Part shown: positions 17,394-26,600 of the stretch, piece by piece | How the letters are laid out: the number at the start of each line of letters is the position of its first letter | Numbering within the stretch: position 1 is the first letter of the stretch | DNA from: Methylobacterium brachiatum | Lineage (GTDB): Bacteria > Pseudomonadota > Alphaproteobacteria > Rhizobiales > Beijerinckiaceae | Reading direction: 5' to 3' | Length of the DNA: 64,000 nt | Assembly (NCBI RefSeq): GCF_020523825.1 | Contig: NZ_JAJALK010000004.1 | Location: forward strand, 248,001 to 312,000 | Position numbers and translations under genes: made by a program | The notes under the pieces: generated by a model | The model's input: the letters and a program-made list of their open reading frames with translations, nothing else | What the model was told of the DNA's origin: nothing | The model's database searches: none

Positions 17394-17760
17394 GGCAGGC
17401 CCTCGAGATGCGGGGTATCCAACGGTACGTCCAAGGGTGCCGAGACCTACTCGACGGGAGATCAGACCCGTTTAGTGGTTCAAATCAGACGCTTGGAAAC
17501 TACCTGAAAAGGTTGAAGCGAATGGCGAACTCTCGACTTGAAGGCACAGCGCCGAGATCCACATGCTTCACGAACTCGCGACCCTTTCGTGCCCGTTGCT
17601 TGCAGTCGGTCGAGCAACCGAGAGCGTGTATGATTGGGTAAACGACGCGACGGGCAAGGGTGAACTGTTGGGCTGGTGACAGACTGAGGGTGAAATACTC
17701 GGCGCCTTGGCTATATTCGGTACGCGAGCGAGAGGCTCAGCATCACAAGGATCGGTCTTG
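17394..17760. other. Non-coding stretch between the tail peptidase and cargo genes
   Basis: No convincing gene is seen on either strand. Composition falls from phage-like GC to more AT-rich towards 17700. This is the right-hand junction of the cargo insertion in the tail operon. Any promoter needed to restart NlpC and downstream transcription would be here. Confidence 0.4.
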
Positions 17761-18039
17761 TTACTGGGTGCTGAAGATGACAGCAGTAGCGTGATTGCCG
17801 TACAGGGGAAGTATTTGATCACGGGCCTTCGCGGCCAGCCGCTCGTTTGCGAAAGTTAAGCAATGATATGAATAACTTGTATCCTGCGCCACCGTCCCAA
17901 AAGACGGAGCAACTCCCGGTATTTGCTGGTTGTTCGGTCCAGACATATTTGGCATGCCGGGATGAGGAGGTGTTCCAGGATGAGCGGTTGCAACCACTAT
18001 ATATAGGATCCAGTACACGATGCTTGGGCCCCTAAACAA
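17761..18039 (-). CDS. Small secreted or membrane-anchored protein, hypothetical
   Basis: 92 residues from a TTG at 18039 that overlaps the stop of the gene before it. The N-terminus has one hydrophobic segment (IVYWILYIVVATA), then a Pro/Gly/Asn-rich stretch, then a more ordered region (YHCLTFANERLAAKARDQIL). It reads as a third member of a small low-GC operon led by a lipoprotein. The non-ATG start keeps confidence low. Confidence 0.4.
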   Translation of the reverse strand: MFRGPSIVYWILYIVVATAHPGTPPHPGMPNMSGPNNQQIPGVAPSFGTVAQDTSYSYHCLTFANERLAAKARDQILPLYGNHATAVIFSTQ

Positions 18040-18268
18040 TAATCTTGCGGATTTTGAACCCGGCTAGTTTCAGAGTAGCTAGGTCGGGTGCCACTTGCCC
18101 GGCTACACAATGTGTTCCGTCAGGCAGATATCCATCATTAATGCCGACACAAGGATTGGTGCTGTTCAACAGATTTGCCGTAACATAATATATCTTTCCA
18201 TTTACCTCGACGGGCTCGAGTGTTGCTGTAATTTTTATTTTGCGCTTTTTTCTTTTATCTTTGGACAT
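18032..18268 (-). CDS. Small basic hypothetical protein of the tail-embedded cargo operon
   Basis: 78 residues, low GC. A lysine-rich start (MSKDKRKKRKIKITA) leads into a beta-rich body with two cysteines (NPCVGINDGY, THCVAGQ). No family is recognised. It starts 17 bases after the lipoprotein gene on the same strand, so co-expression is likely. Confidence 0.55.
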   Translation of the reverse strand: MSKDKRKKRKIKITATLEPVEVNGKIYYVTANLLNSTNPCVGINDGYLPDGTHCVAGQVAPDLATLKLAGFKIRKIIV

Positions 18269-18285
18269 AGGGGCCTCCAGATCTG

Positions 18286-19146
18286 CTATTGGAAACGTGC
18301 GGCGTTCTGAGCAGCAACGAAGCTGCCGATCACTGCAGCATTGTGTTGAGATGCCGCAGGTTCTGCGAGAGCTTCAACGGCCTTTAAAGCGTCGATCTTA
18401 CTGAGAGGAGCGAGCGGTCCCACAGTCATAATGATTTGGCCAGTTATTGTTCTAGTTCCAGACAACAGAGACCCGCCAGTATTTGCGCTAAGTTTTGTGA
18501 ATCTCCAGATCGGTGTGTAATTTGCTCCAATCGATCCTACGAATGTGAGGTCGCTCTGAAGTACGGTGAATGGAGGCTTTTTAAAATTCCCGGTTGTCGC
18601 CACGCCATAGGCAGCAACAGTCGCATTATCGTAGATGAATTCTCTGATGCGATGATCGGACTCAACTAGCGGGCCGTCCAAAATTCGATCGCAGTCTGTG
18701 TTGACGCCAAGGCTGATATTTTTGTATTGGTCGTCAAGCAATTCTGAGTTTTGCCAAATGAATGTTGTAGTTTCTAATCTCGTAGCCTGAGCGTTTCCAG
18801 TTGCTCCGAACACATTTGATATGCTTTCAACTCCCTTGAGAAGTATATCATTTGTTATGCTCGGGCTTAGGCTGGATTTGTCTTCCCAAGTAGATTTGAT
18901 CGTAATTTGTGTCCCCCAATACTTTAGCCAGGGAACACTTCCGAGTTTCTCAGCGTCAAATAGCGCATTTTGAACTTCGCATTTTACCTTTGATATTAGT
19001 CGGGTTTTGAGCTTCCCTTCGCGCGAATGCCCGCGGGCATCGATGTCGTTGGGAATAATCGGATCTTTTAACGGCGTGACAGCACCACACCCAGCGAGGC
19101 ATGATGTTGCAAGAATGCTGAGCACGATGGTGCGACTCGACTGCAC
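18286..19146 (-). CDS. Predicted outer-membrane lipoprotein, phage cargo
   Basis: 286 residues from a GTG at 19146 with GGAGAGG just upstream. A signal peptide with lipobox LAGC places Cys19 as the lipidation site. The mature part is mixed alpha/beta with no domain I recognise. Composition is much lower in GC than the tail genes around it. Prophage lipoproteins are often expressed in the lysogen and can block superinfection by other phages; that is inference from position and export signal only. Confidence 0.7.
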   Translation of the reverse strand: MQSSRTIVLSILATSCLAGCGAVTPLKDPIIPNDIDARGHSREGKLKTRLISKVKCEVQNALFDAEKLGSVPWLKYWGTQITIKSTWEDKSSLSPSITNDILLKGVESISNVFGATGNAQATRLETTTFIWQNSELLDDQYKNISLGVNTDCDRILDGPLVESDHRIREFIYDNATVAAYGVATTGNFKKPPFTVLQSDLTFVGSIGANYTPIWRFTKLSANTGGSLLSGTRTITGQIIMTVGPLAPLSKIDALKAVEALAEPAASQHNAAVIGSFVAAQNAARFQ

Positions 19147-19360
19147 AACGCCTCTCCATCTGATCGGGATGATTGTGCGCGGGCGCCAGCACTGGACGCA
19201 ATACTGTTTTAACCAGACTGCATGGAACGCTACCCGGTGTTGCTATTGCGCATCATAGACGCTTAACCGGCGGCACTAGTAATCGGTGGATTGAACCGAC
19301 AGTGGATTGAAACTTAAAATCACTAATGTGGGCAGCTTTCGGTCTTAAAGCTAAGCAGCT

Positions 19361-19738
19361 TCAATCCGACGGATCGTCGTTCACCGCGATGGGCATTTGC
19401 GAGTGATCGACTACGCTAGCCGCGATCCATGCTGGGTGGCCGCTGGTCCGGCAGCAGATCTTGCACTCGATCTTAATGTACGCGGGGTCGCAATTCTCGC
19501 TGTGTTACGTCCAGAGCATGGCGCTCTGGACGTAACACCGCACGCAGACGTCTTTCTCGTACAAGAGCAGCATCGTCCTGGCCCCGTCGCTCTCGGCGCG
19601 GATCAGCGCCACAAAGCGGCCGACGGCTGTCCCACAGACCTACAGCTGTATGACTTCCTCGACGGTCTCAGGCGGATCGACAGTTCGCGCAGTAACACTG
19701 CCCAGCACCACTACTTGACCGTACCCAGCGCCAGGAGT
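19361..19738 (-). pseudogene. Possible decayed gene with two in-frame stops
   Basis: One minus-strand frame reads like protein throughout: VTARTVDPPETVEEVIQL, then TAG, then VGRFVALIRAESDGARTMLL, then TAA inside a perfect palindrome, then IKIECKICCRTSGHPAWIAA to the stop at 19361-19363. The cysteine cluster suggests a small metal-binding protein. Either this is a pseudogene or the resemblance is chance in GC-rich DNA. I do not recognise the family. Confidence 0.3.
19502..19538. repeat. Perfect 16-bp inverted repeat
   Basis: GTGTTACGTCCAGAGC (19502-19517) and its exact complement (19523-19538) enclose a five-base loop. Folded as RNA it would be very stable. There is no T-run on either side, so it is not a standard intrinsic terminator. 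It lies in the otherwise gene-poor part of the tail-operon insertion (19147-19847). Confidence 0.8.
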
Positions 19739-19847
19739 TCACTCCAAATACATGTCCGTTTTTGGGAGCCGCGCCGCTGCGCATGAAAGACCGTGTTGGG
19801 TCGTTAGCGGAAATTCCCGATTGGTATTAAACATCTGATCTTTACGA

Positions 19848-20714
19848 CTAGAACGCGGCCTCGGGGGTTGGCACAAACGGGAAACCGCGGAAGTTGGCGT
19901 CGTTCGCGAACTTGGACCGGCAAGTCGCCAGCGTGTGGTCGCAGCCGAGATAGGCGGTGAAGGCATCACCCGCGTTCGGGAGCGCGGGCAGCGGGTAGGC
20001 GAGGGTCAGGCCGGTCGCATCGGCCGCCTTGACCGTGGCCGAGACCCCGTTGTTGCCGCCCGAGGTGAAGGTCACCGTGCCCTGCGCGAGCGCGTCGCTC
20101 GCCCCGGTCCACGGGATGAAGGTCGTGGTCGCGCCAGCGCCCACGGTCCCGGCCGAGGCGTAGGCCTGCCGCACCAGCCGGCAGCCGGTATCGTACAAGG
20201 TGTGGTTACAGGTCGGCTGCCAGACGTTGCGGGGCAGATCGATATCGAGCAGCGTCAGCTCGCTCGCCACCGTCAGGGTCGCGCTGATGCGCCCGATCTG
20301 GTCGACGCTCGACAGCCGGCCGGTGAACAGGGTGACGCCGCCGATCGGTGAGGCGTCCCAGGCGGTGAGGAACGCCCGGTCCCGCCGGATCGTGCAGCCG
20401 TCGAACACGCCCTCGCGCAGGGCCACCAGGAAGGGCACGCCGCCCACCGTGTCGGTCGGCCGGGCCGAGACCGTGATCCGCTGCTGATCCACGTCGAGAC
20501 CGGTGGTGCAGCGGTAGCGCAGCCCGTCCACCAGCACGGAATCGGCGAGGTAGGTGTAGCCGTTCAGTGCCACCGGCACGTCGGCGTCGGTGTAGGTCAG
20601 GATCAGGCCGGACAGCAGCGTGAAGGTGAAGCAATCGGCCATCAGCAGCGGCTTGTCGGCCCTGGCCCGAAGGTCGGCGAGGTAGGCGACCAGGGTCGGA
20701 TCAGCCGTCCTCAC
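19848..20714 (-). CDS. GTA-type tail protein, DUF2163 / phage BR0599 family
   Basis: 288 residues from a GTG at 20714 that overlaps the preceding stop. The sequence (FTFTLLSGLILTYTDADVPV, later NVWQPTCNHTLYDTGC and CDHTLATCRSKFANDANFRG) carries the cysteine pairs and ending typical of this tail-tip family, equivalent to gp13 of the Rhodobacter GTA. It should assemble at the distal tail next to the DUF2460 and NlpC proteins. The cargo block lies immediately downstream of it. Confidence 0.88.
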   Translation of the reverse strand: MRTADPTLVAYLADLRARADKPLLMADCFTFTLLSGLILTYTDADVPVALNGYTYLADSVLVDGLRYRCTTGLDVDQQRITVSARPTDTVGGVPFLVALREGVFDGCTIRRDRAFLTAWDASPIGGVTLFTGRLSSVDQIGRISATLTVASELTLLDIDLPRNVWQPTCNHTLYDTGCRLVRQAYASAGTVGAGATTTFIPWTGASDALAQGTVTFTSGGNNGVSATVKAADATGLTLAYPLPALPNAGDAFTAYLGCDHTLATCRSKFANDANFRGFPFVPTPEAAF

Positions 20715-21322
20715 GTGCGCACGCTCCGGAACTTCACCGCTTCCGCCTTCCACAGCCCGGCCATGACGTTCTCGAAATCCTGCACGTCGTCGACGAACCG
20801 GCAGAGGTAGGCGAAGCTGAAATCCGCGCCGATCACCGCGCCGGCGGCCGGCGCGCCCGCGAACGTGATCCGGTTCGGTGCCGTGAGGCTCCAGCCGCCG
20901 GCGGCCGCCCCGTTGATGGAGACGGCGCGCAAAGCCGTCACCCAGCCGACCGGCTCGGAGAAGCCGCCGAGCGTGCGCAGGGCTGGGAAGGCGAGGGTGG
21001 TCCCGTCGCCGACCCCGATCGCGCCGCCCGCGACCGTGTTGTCGGTCGGATCGGTGTACAGGAACGTCCCGAAGCGGCCTTGGCAGCGCAGGAACAGGCC
21101 GAGCAGCGCCTGGAGCGAGTTCACCCCGAGGCCGGGAAAGGCCGAGCCCGAGGCCAGCCCGTCGAAGGTGACCTCGAATTCCCACAGCGGTGCCGCGTAA
21201 AGGCTGGCGCGCACCTCCCGCCCCGAGACGTGCGGGGCGAGCCGCGTCGCGAAGGTCGGGCGCTTGTGCACCGACCAGCCCTGGCCCGGCAGCGCCGGGA
21301 AGGCGGGCGGGGTGTCGGTCAC
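20711..21322 (-). CDS. GTA-type distal tail protein, DUF2460 family (stand-alone copy)
   Basis: 203 residues from a GTG at 21322. Typical DUF2460 start (FPALPGQGWSVHKRPTFATR) and end (FENVMAGLWKAEAVKFRSVR); equivalent to GTA gp12, a distal tail ring protein. The C-terminal half of the gene before it encodes a second DUF2460-like domain, so the domain occurs twice in tandem. Both junctions overlap by four bases. Confidence 0.88.
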   Translation of the reverse strand: MTDTPPAFPALPGQGWSVHKRPTFATRLAPHVSGREVRASLYAAPLWEFEVTFDGLASGSAFPGLGVNSLQALLGLFLRCQGRFGTFLYTDPTDNTVAGGAIGVGDGTTLAFPALRTLGGFSEPVGWVTALRAVSINGAAAGGWSLTAPNRITFAGAPAAGAVIGADFSFAYLCRFVDDVQDFENVMAGLWKAEAVKFRSVRT

Positions 21323-23634
21323 CCGCGCACGCTCGTGAGCCGGAAGGCCTGCGTAGAGAACAGCAGCGCCATGAATTGCTCCAGATCCAGGTCGTCGTCG
21401 GCGAAGCGGCAGAGCAGGCTCGATCCGATGCCGAGTTCGGCCGGCACGGCGACGCGGAACGGGAGATCCCGGCCGGCGACCGAGCCGTAGAAGCCGGCCA
21501 GGCGCTCGAAGTCCCCGGCCAGCCCGCGCGCGGCGAATCCCCCGGCGGCGAGGACATCGTAGGCGAGTTCGATCTCCCAGAGCGGCGCCCGCGCCCGGGC
21601 CGCCCGCGCCTCCCGGCCGGAGACGTGCTGGGCCGCGCCGGTGCGGAACACGGGCGCGTAGCGCACCGACCACGCCAGGCCGGACAGGACCGGGAAGCTC
21701 GGGTACGGCCCCGGCACGGGCGAGGCGTCACGCGGTGGTGGCGGCAGCGCCGGCCCCTTGCCGCCGATCCACAGGCCGGCCGGCCAGTTGAGCGTGTCGC
21801 CCCAGACATCGGAGCGCAGCGGGAAGGTCGGGAACGGCCGCGCGTCCCAGTTCCAGGCCGCGAAGAAGGCGGTCTGGAGCATCGGCAGGCCGGCGGCCGA
21901 GGTCTCGTTGTTGCCGTCGACGTACCAGTATTCGTAGAGCGCCCGCAGCGCCATGGCGCAGAGCGTGTCGTCGCGCTTGGGCCGATAGGTCGCCCCGTCG
22001 GCGCTGTCCCAGACCGACCAGTACGCGGTGAAGCTCTCGGTGCTCTTCGGGTCGTAGAACACGTTCGGCTGGTTGGTGGCGCGGTCGATCGAGGCGAAGC
22101 CGTACTCGACGAAGGCGATCGACTTCGACTGCGGCACCCACCGGGTGACGGCCCCGCTCGGCACATAGCCCCGGCCGTCGCCGATATCGTAGACCGCCCG
22201 GTGCGGGTTCTTCCACCACCAGCGCAGGTGCTTGTTCGCCAGGATCTCCTGGCCCGGATAGTACCGGCTGCGGGTCTGGGTCAGGCGGTCGCCGGTCGGC
22301 CGGGAGACCTGCTGATCCGAACCCAGGGGATCGAGGCCGATCCCGAGATTGTCCGAGTCGTAGTAGAACCAGTCGTATTTCTCGCCGCCCTCGATGTTCC
22401 GCTTGAGGTAGGGCATCGCGTAGAGCGTCGGCTCGCCCGAGAGCCCGAGGCCGCCCATGGTCTCGGGGCCGGGTGGCCAGGCGGTCCGGTCGGGGGCGGG
22501 CGCGGTCCAGTTCGCAGCGTCGAGGCCGCCGCCCGCCGTGGTCCAGTCCGACAGCGGCAGGTAGTTGTCGATGGCCACGAGGTCGATGCTCGCCCGCCCG
22601 TAGAGCTGGTCGATATGCGGCCACTGCCCGGCCTCGCCCGGATGCTGGACGCCCATCCACACCGACCAGTCCGGCGAATAGCTGACGAGGTTGTGCAGCC
22701 CGGCCGCGTCCCGGGTCAGGCCGGCGGCGTCGAAGATCCCGCGCACGTCGTCGGCGAGCTGCCCGAGCCCGTCAACGAACGGATAATCCCAGGTGACGGT
22801 GCCGTCTGCGCCGGTCATGCCGGCCTTGGTCCAGCCCGGCCCGCGGATCGATTCCAGCCCGCGCAGCTCGGAGCCCAGCAGGAACAGGTCGACGCCGCCG
22901 GCCAGCACGCACAGGTTGGCGTAATGCAGGATCATCCGGCGGAACGTGTAGTCCGTGGCCGGCCCGGCATAGCCGACCGTAAGGTTCGTGGAATCGCGGG
23001 TGAAGTGCGCCGGCTTCGCCGGCCCGAGGAAGCGGGTCACGGTCGCGGCGGCCGCCGCGTTCCTGTCCTGCCGGACCGCGATGCGCCCGCGCCACGGGAA
23101 GCCCGGGCAGTCCATCAGGATGAACGGGTAGAACACCACCCGGTAGCCGCGGGCCTTCAGGTCGCGCAGGCAGCGCACCACGCTCTGGTCGGAGGGCGTG
23201 CCGCCGTAGACCGCATGGCCGTCGATATAAGTGATCGGGATCAGGATCGAGGCGCCCGCGGCGTCCCGCGAGAGCTGGGTCAGGCCCGAGACCTGCCAAT
23301 TCTCCTCGACGGGCTTCGCCCCGTCGAGGCGCTGGAACGAGCCGTCGATGTAGATGGTCGACGGGTAGATCTTGCAGACGTTCGCATCGAGCGAGGACCC
23401 GAACCACGCCACCAGCAGGTTGACGGTGGTGCAACCCGGAACCTGGGCGGCCAGGGCGTCGACGGCCCGGCTGTAATCCGTGCGCCCGGAGCCCGGCCCG
23501 GCATAGGTGTTGATCGGCACGAAGGTTCGGGTCGCCGCCGAGGGCGGCGATTTCGACGCCTGATAGGGCAGGGTGTCGTAGCCGAACTCCCCGGTCGAGG
23601 GCAGCAGGTTGAAACCGGTGATGTAGTCGATCAC
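21319..23634 (-). CDS. GTA TIM-barrel glycosidase-like protein fused to a DUF2460 domain
   Basis: 771 residues. The N-terminal and central part (GFNLLPSTGEFGYDTLPYQA, VVFYPFILMDCPG, DNYLPLSDW, IAFVEYGFA) is the TIM-barrel domain that in GTAs forms the N-terminal half of the gp15 megatron. The C-terminal 190 residues (AWSVRYAPVFRTGAAQHVSG to FSTQAFRLTSV) are a DUF2460 distal tail domain, related to the next gene. In GTAs these are separate proteins, so the join is a rearrangement. It may combine a cell-wall-binding or glycan-cutting barrel with the tail ring. Confidence 0.82.
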   Translation of the reverse strand: MIDYITGFNLLPSTGEFGYDTLPYQASKSPPSAATRTFVPINTYAGPGSGRTDYSRAVDALAAQVPGCTTVNLLVAWFGSSLDANVCKIYPSTIYIDGSFQRLDGAKPVEENWQVSGLTQLSRDAAGASILIPITYIDGHAVYGGTPSDQSVVRCLRDLKARGYRVVFYPFILMDCPGFPWRGRIAVRQDRNAAAAATVTRFLGPAKPAHFTRDSTNLTVGYAGPATDYTFRRMILHYANLCVLAGGVDLFLLGSELRGLESIRGPGWTKAGMTGADGTVTWDYPFVDGLGQLADDVRGIFDAAGLTRDAAGLHNLVSYSPDWSVWMGVQHPGEAGQWPHIDQLYGRASIDLVAIDNYLPLSDWTTAGGGLDAANWTAPAPDRTAWPPGPETMGGLGLSGEPTLYAMPYLKRNIEGGEKYDWFYYDSDNLGIGLDPLGSDQQVSRPTGDRLTQTRSRYYPGQEILANKHLRWWWKNPHRAVYDIGDGRGYVPSGAVTRWVPQSKSIAFVEYGFASIDRATNQPNVFYDPKSTESFTAYWSVWDSADGATYRPKRDDTLCAMALRALYEYWYVDGNNETSAAGLPMLQTAFFAAWNWDARPFPTFPLRSDVWGDTLNWPAGLWIGGKGPALPPPPRDASPVPGPYPSFPVLSGLAWSVRYAPVFRTGAAQHVSGREARAARARAPLWEIELAYDVLAAGGFAARGLAGDFERLAGFYGSVAGRDLPFRVAVPAELGIGSSLLCRFADDDLDLEQFMALLFSTQAFRLTSVRG

Positions 23635-23637
23635 CGG

Positions 23638-26600
23638 TCAGCCTGGCCCGATCCGCGACAGGCCGAGATGCGCGCCCTGCCGGACCGCCTGGTTGATCGC
23701 CCGCATCAGCGGGCGCGAATGGTTCTGGAAGAAATCCGCCACCGACGCGCCGTCCAAAGCCGAGACGTTGATCTGCGTGGTGTGGTTCAGCGCCAGGCTC
23801 GGGGACGGGCTGCCGCCCATCGCAGCGCGGAGCGCACCGGCGGGGCCGGCCGGCACGATCATCTCGCCCTGGTGGACCTGGGCGATCATGTCGTTGGGCA
23901 GCGACCACGCGCCGACGGCAAACGACGGGATCGCCGCGGCGGCGGCCGCGACCGTCGCCTCGCCGGCGGCCGCCGGGCCGACCGCGGCGGGGCCCAGCAA
24001 CGGCGAGAGGAAGCCGAAGATCCCCGCGAAGGTCTCGCTGGCCGAGGCCATGATCGACTTGACCATCGCACCCGCCTGCGTGGCGAAGGAGGCGGCCGCG
24101 CCGGTCTCCTCGGCGCCGGTCCGGACGGCGACGCCCGCGGTGGTCGCGGCGGTCTTGGCGGCCTCGCCGGCCTGGTGCGCCGAGACGCCGGCGAGCCAGT
24201 CGGCGATGAGCTTGACCCGCGCCTGGACGTAGCTCTGGACGATCGACAGGGCGGTCGCCCGCGCGGCCTGCGCGATCGTGGTCTGCCCCTGGATCACGCT
24301 GAAGACGTTGCCGGTCAGGGTCGAGCCGATCTGCTCGTAGGTGCGCTTGGTGTCTTGATACTCCGCCTTCTGCATCTCGCGCTCGGCCTGGGCGCGGCGG
24401 GACGCCGATTCGGCGGAGAGCCGGTCGAGCTGGGCCATGGCCTGCCGGTACTGGCTCGTCCCCTGGCCCCAGATCTCGGCGAGCTTGCGCTGGTGGTCGC
24501 GCTCCAGATCCTCGATCTGCGCCAGCACGCTGCTGGTCTCGGCGCGGCGTTCCGCGAAGGTGAGGCCGCGCTCCTGCGCCTCCTGGCGGATGTCGCGCAT
24601 GCGATCATCGAGGACACGCTTGGCGTTCTGGTAGGCGGTGTCCTCTGCGGTGGCCCGCTCCTGCGCCTCGGCCTGCTCGACCGCCCGGATGTTGGCGACC
24701 TTCTGCGCCTCCAGCTGGTTCCAGGCCGCCGTGCCACGGGCATGGAGCCCCTGCTCGACGGTCAGCGCGTCGTTGAGGATCTGCAGCCGCTCGCGCGAGC
24801 CGGTCTCCATCTCGGCGGTCTGCAGGCTCGCCTCGGATCGGGTGAGGGCGACGCGCTTCTCGGCGAGGGCAGCCTCGCCCTGCGCGAGGCGGGTCTGGAG
24901 CGCCGTGCGGGCCGAGAGATCGGCGGTCGCGTCGAGCTGGTGGCGCAGGGCGTCGTTGGCGCGTTCCTGCGCCGCGACCTCGTCTCGCTTGCCCGCCGCG
25001 TTGGCCTGCGCGGTCGCCAGCGCCTCCCGGTCGAGGGCGTTGCCGCCGGCTTGGCGGTCCTGCAGCTGCTGGCGCAGGTCGAGCTGCTGGCGCAGGGCCT
25101 CGGCCGGGGCACCGCCGGTGATGTTGTCGGCCTCCCGGTTCCTTCGGCCGGCATTGACCCCGCCATTGTTGCCCGACCGGGCCCGGATCGCATCGGCGAT
25201 GGCGCCCTCGTTTCCGCTGCGGCCCGCCGCCGCCACGTCGGAAGGTAGCGAGCCGTAATTGTAGGCCACGGAGGTGAGGGAGGCCTTCGCCCGGTCGGAC
25301 AAGCCCTGCCACGCCGCGCCCACCTGCGCGGCGGCCCCGGCCTGGAACTCGACCACGCGGCGCGCGAGATCGCGCTCGGCGTCCTCACGCGTCGTGACCG
25401 TGTCGGCGGTGACCGGTGAGACGCGACCGTCGGCGCCGGTCGTGGTGTCCGATCCAAACCCGACGCGGAACCGGCCGTCGCTGTCGCGATAGGCCGAGCT
25501 GCTGAAGCCTTCGAACTGCCGGATCAGCGCGGCGGCGTCGCCGGTCGCCCCCTGGAGGCGCTGACGTAGCAGGTCGATCCGGCCCATCGCCTGGTCGATG
25601 CCGGCCTGCGCGGTGCCGCTAAGAAGCCCGGCGGTAGCGTCGGCGAGTTGCCCCGCGTCGAGCGGCGTGCGGGCGAGCGCCGCGTTGCGGCGCTCGATGG
25701 TCGCCAGCTGTTTTTCAAGCGCATCGGTGACCCGGTTGGCCTCGTCCACCTGCCCGCGCAGGCGCGACGCGAACAGGCCGGCCAGCGGCCCCAATACCCG
25801 GAAGCTCTGGAGCTGTTCCTGCAGCGCCCGGGTCATCTCGTTGCCGTAGGCACGGGCCCGCTCCACCAGGGCGGACAGGAGCACAGCCTGCATCTGGTTG
25901 GCGTTGCCGCTCTGGCGCGCCAGGTCGAATTGCGTGCGCAGCTCGCGCGAGACGCCGCCGAGCGCCGCGAGATAGCCGCTGCCGGCCGCGGCCGGGTCGC
26001 GCAGGGCCGCGGTGAGCGAGGACGCCATCTGCTTCGCCTCGTCCTCGGACGACGCCATCATGGCGATCAGCGAGACGATCGAGGCATTGGCCGCACCGGT
26101 GTAGTTCGGGACGGCGGCGAGCATGGTCTCGATCGAGGCCGCCCCCTGGTCGGTCATGCCCGGGACCTTGGTCAGCTCCAGCGTGAACGACTGGAGCATC
26201 CGGGTCGCGTTCTCGAAGCCGCGGGCCTGCGCCGCAGCCTGGAGCCGGTCCATATTACCGGCGGCCGCGATGGCGCGGCCCTCCACCTCCAGCAGGCCGG
26301 AGCCGTAGATCTGCGACCCGCGCCGCCATTCCTGGAACGCGCTGCGCTGCCGTTCGATCGCGCCGGTCAGCCCTTGGGTCGAGAGCGCGGTGACATCGAG
26401 GGCGCGCGCGCCGGCGAGCGCGTTGAACGCGTATTCCGCGAGCGCGGCGGCGCCGGACCGGGCCGCCGTTGCAGTCGCCGAGATCGCGGTTCCGGCGGCC
26501 GCGTAGCTCCGGCCGGTCGCATCGGAGGCGGCCTCGTCGGCGGCGCGCAGGCCGTGATAGGCCGCGGTGAGCACCGCGACGGCGCGGGCCTGGGACGCCA

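Noticed and set aside
19397-19786. 129-codon plus-strand open frame in the tail insertion
   Set aside because: It reads through the perfect palindrome and has low-complexity composition. The opposite strand reads more like decayed protein.
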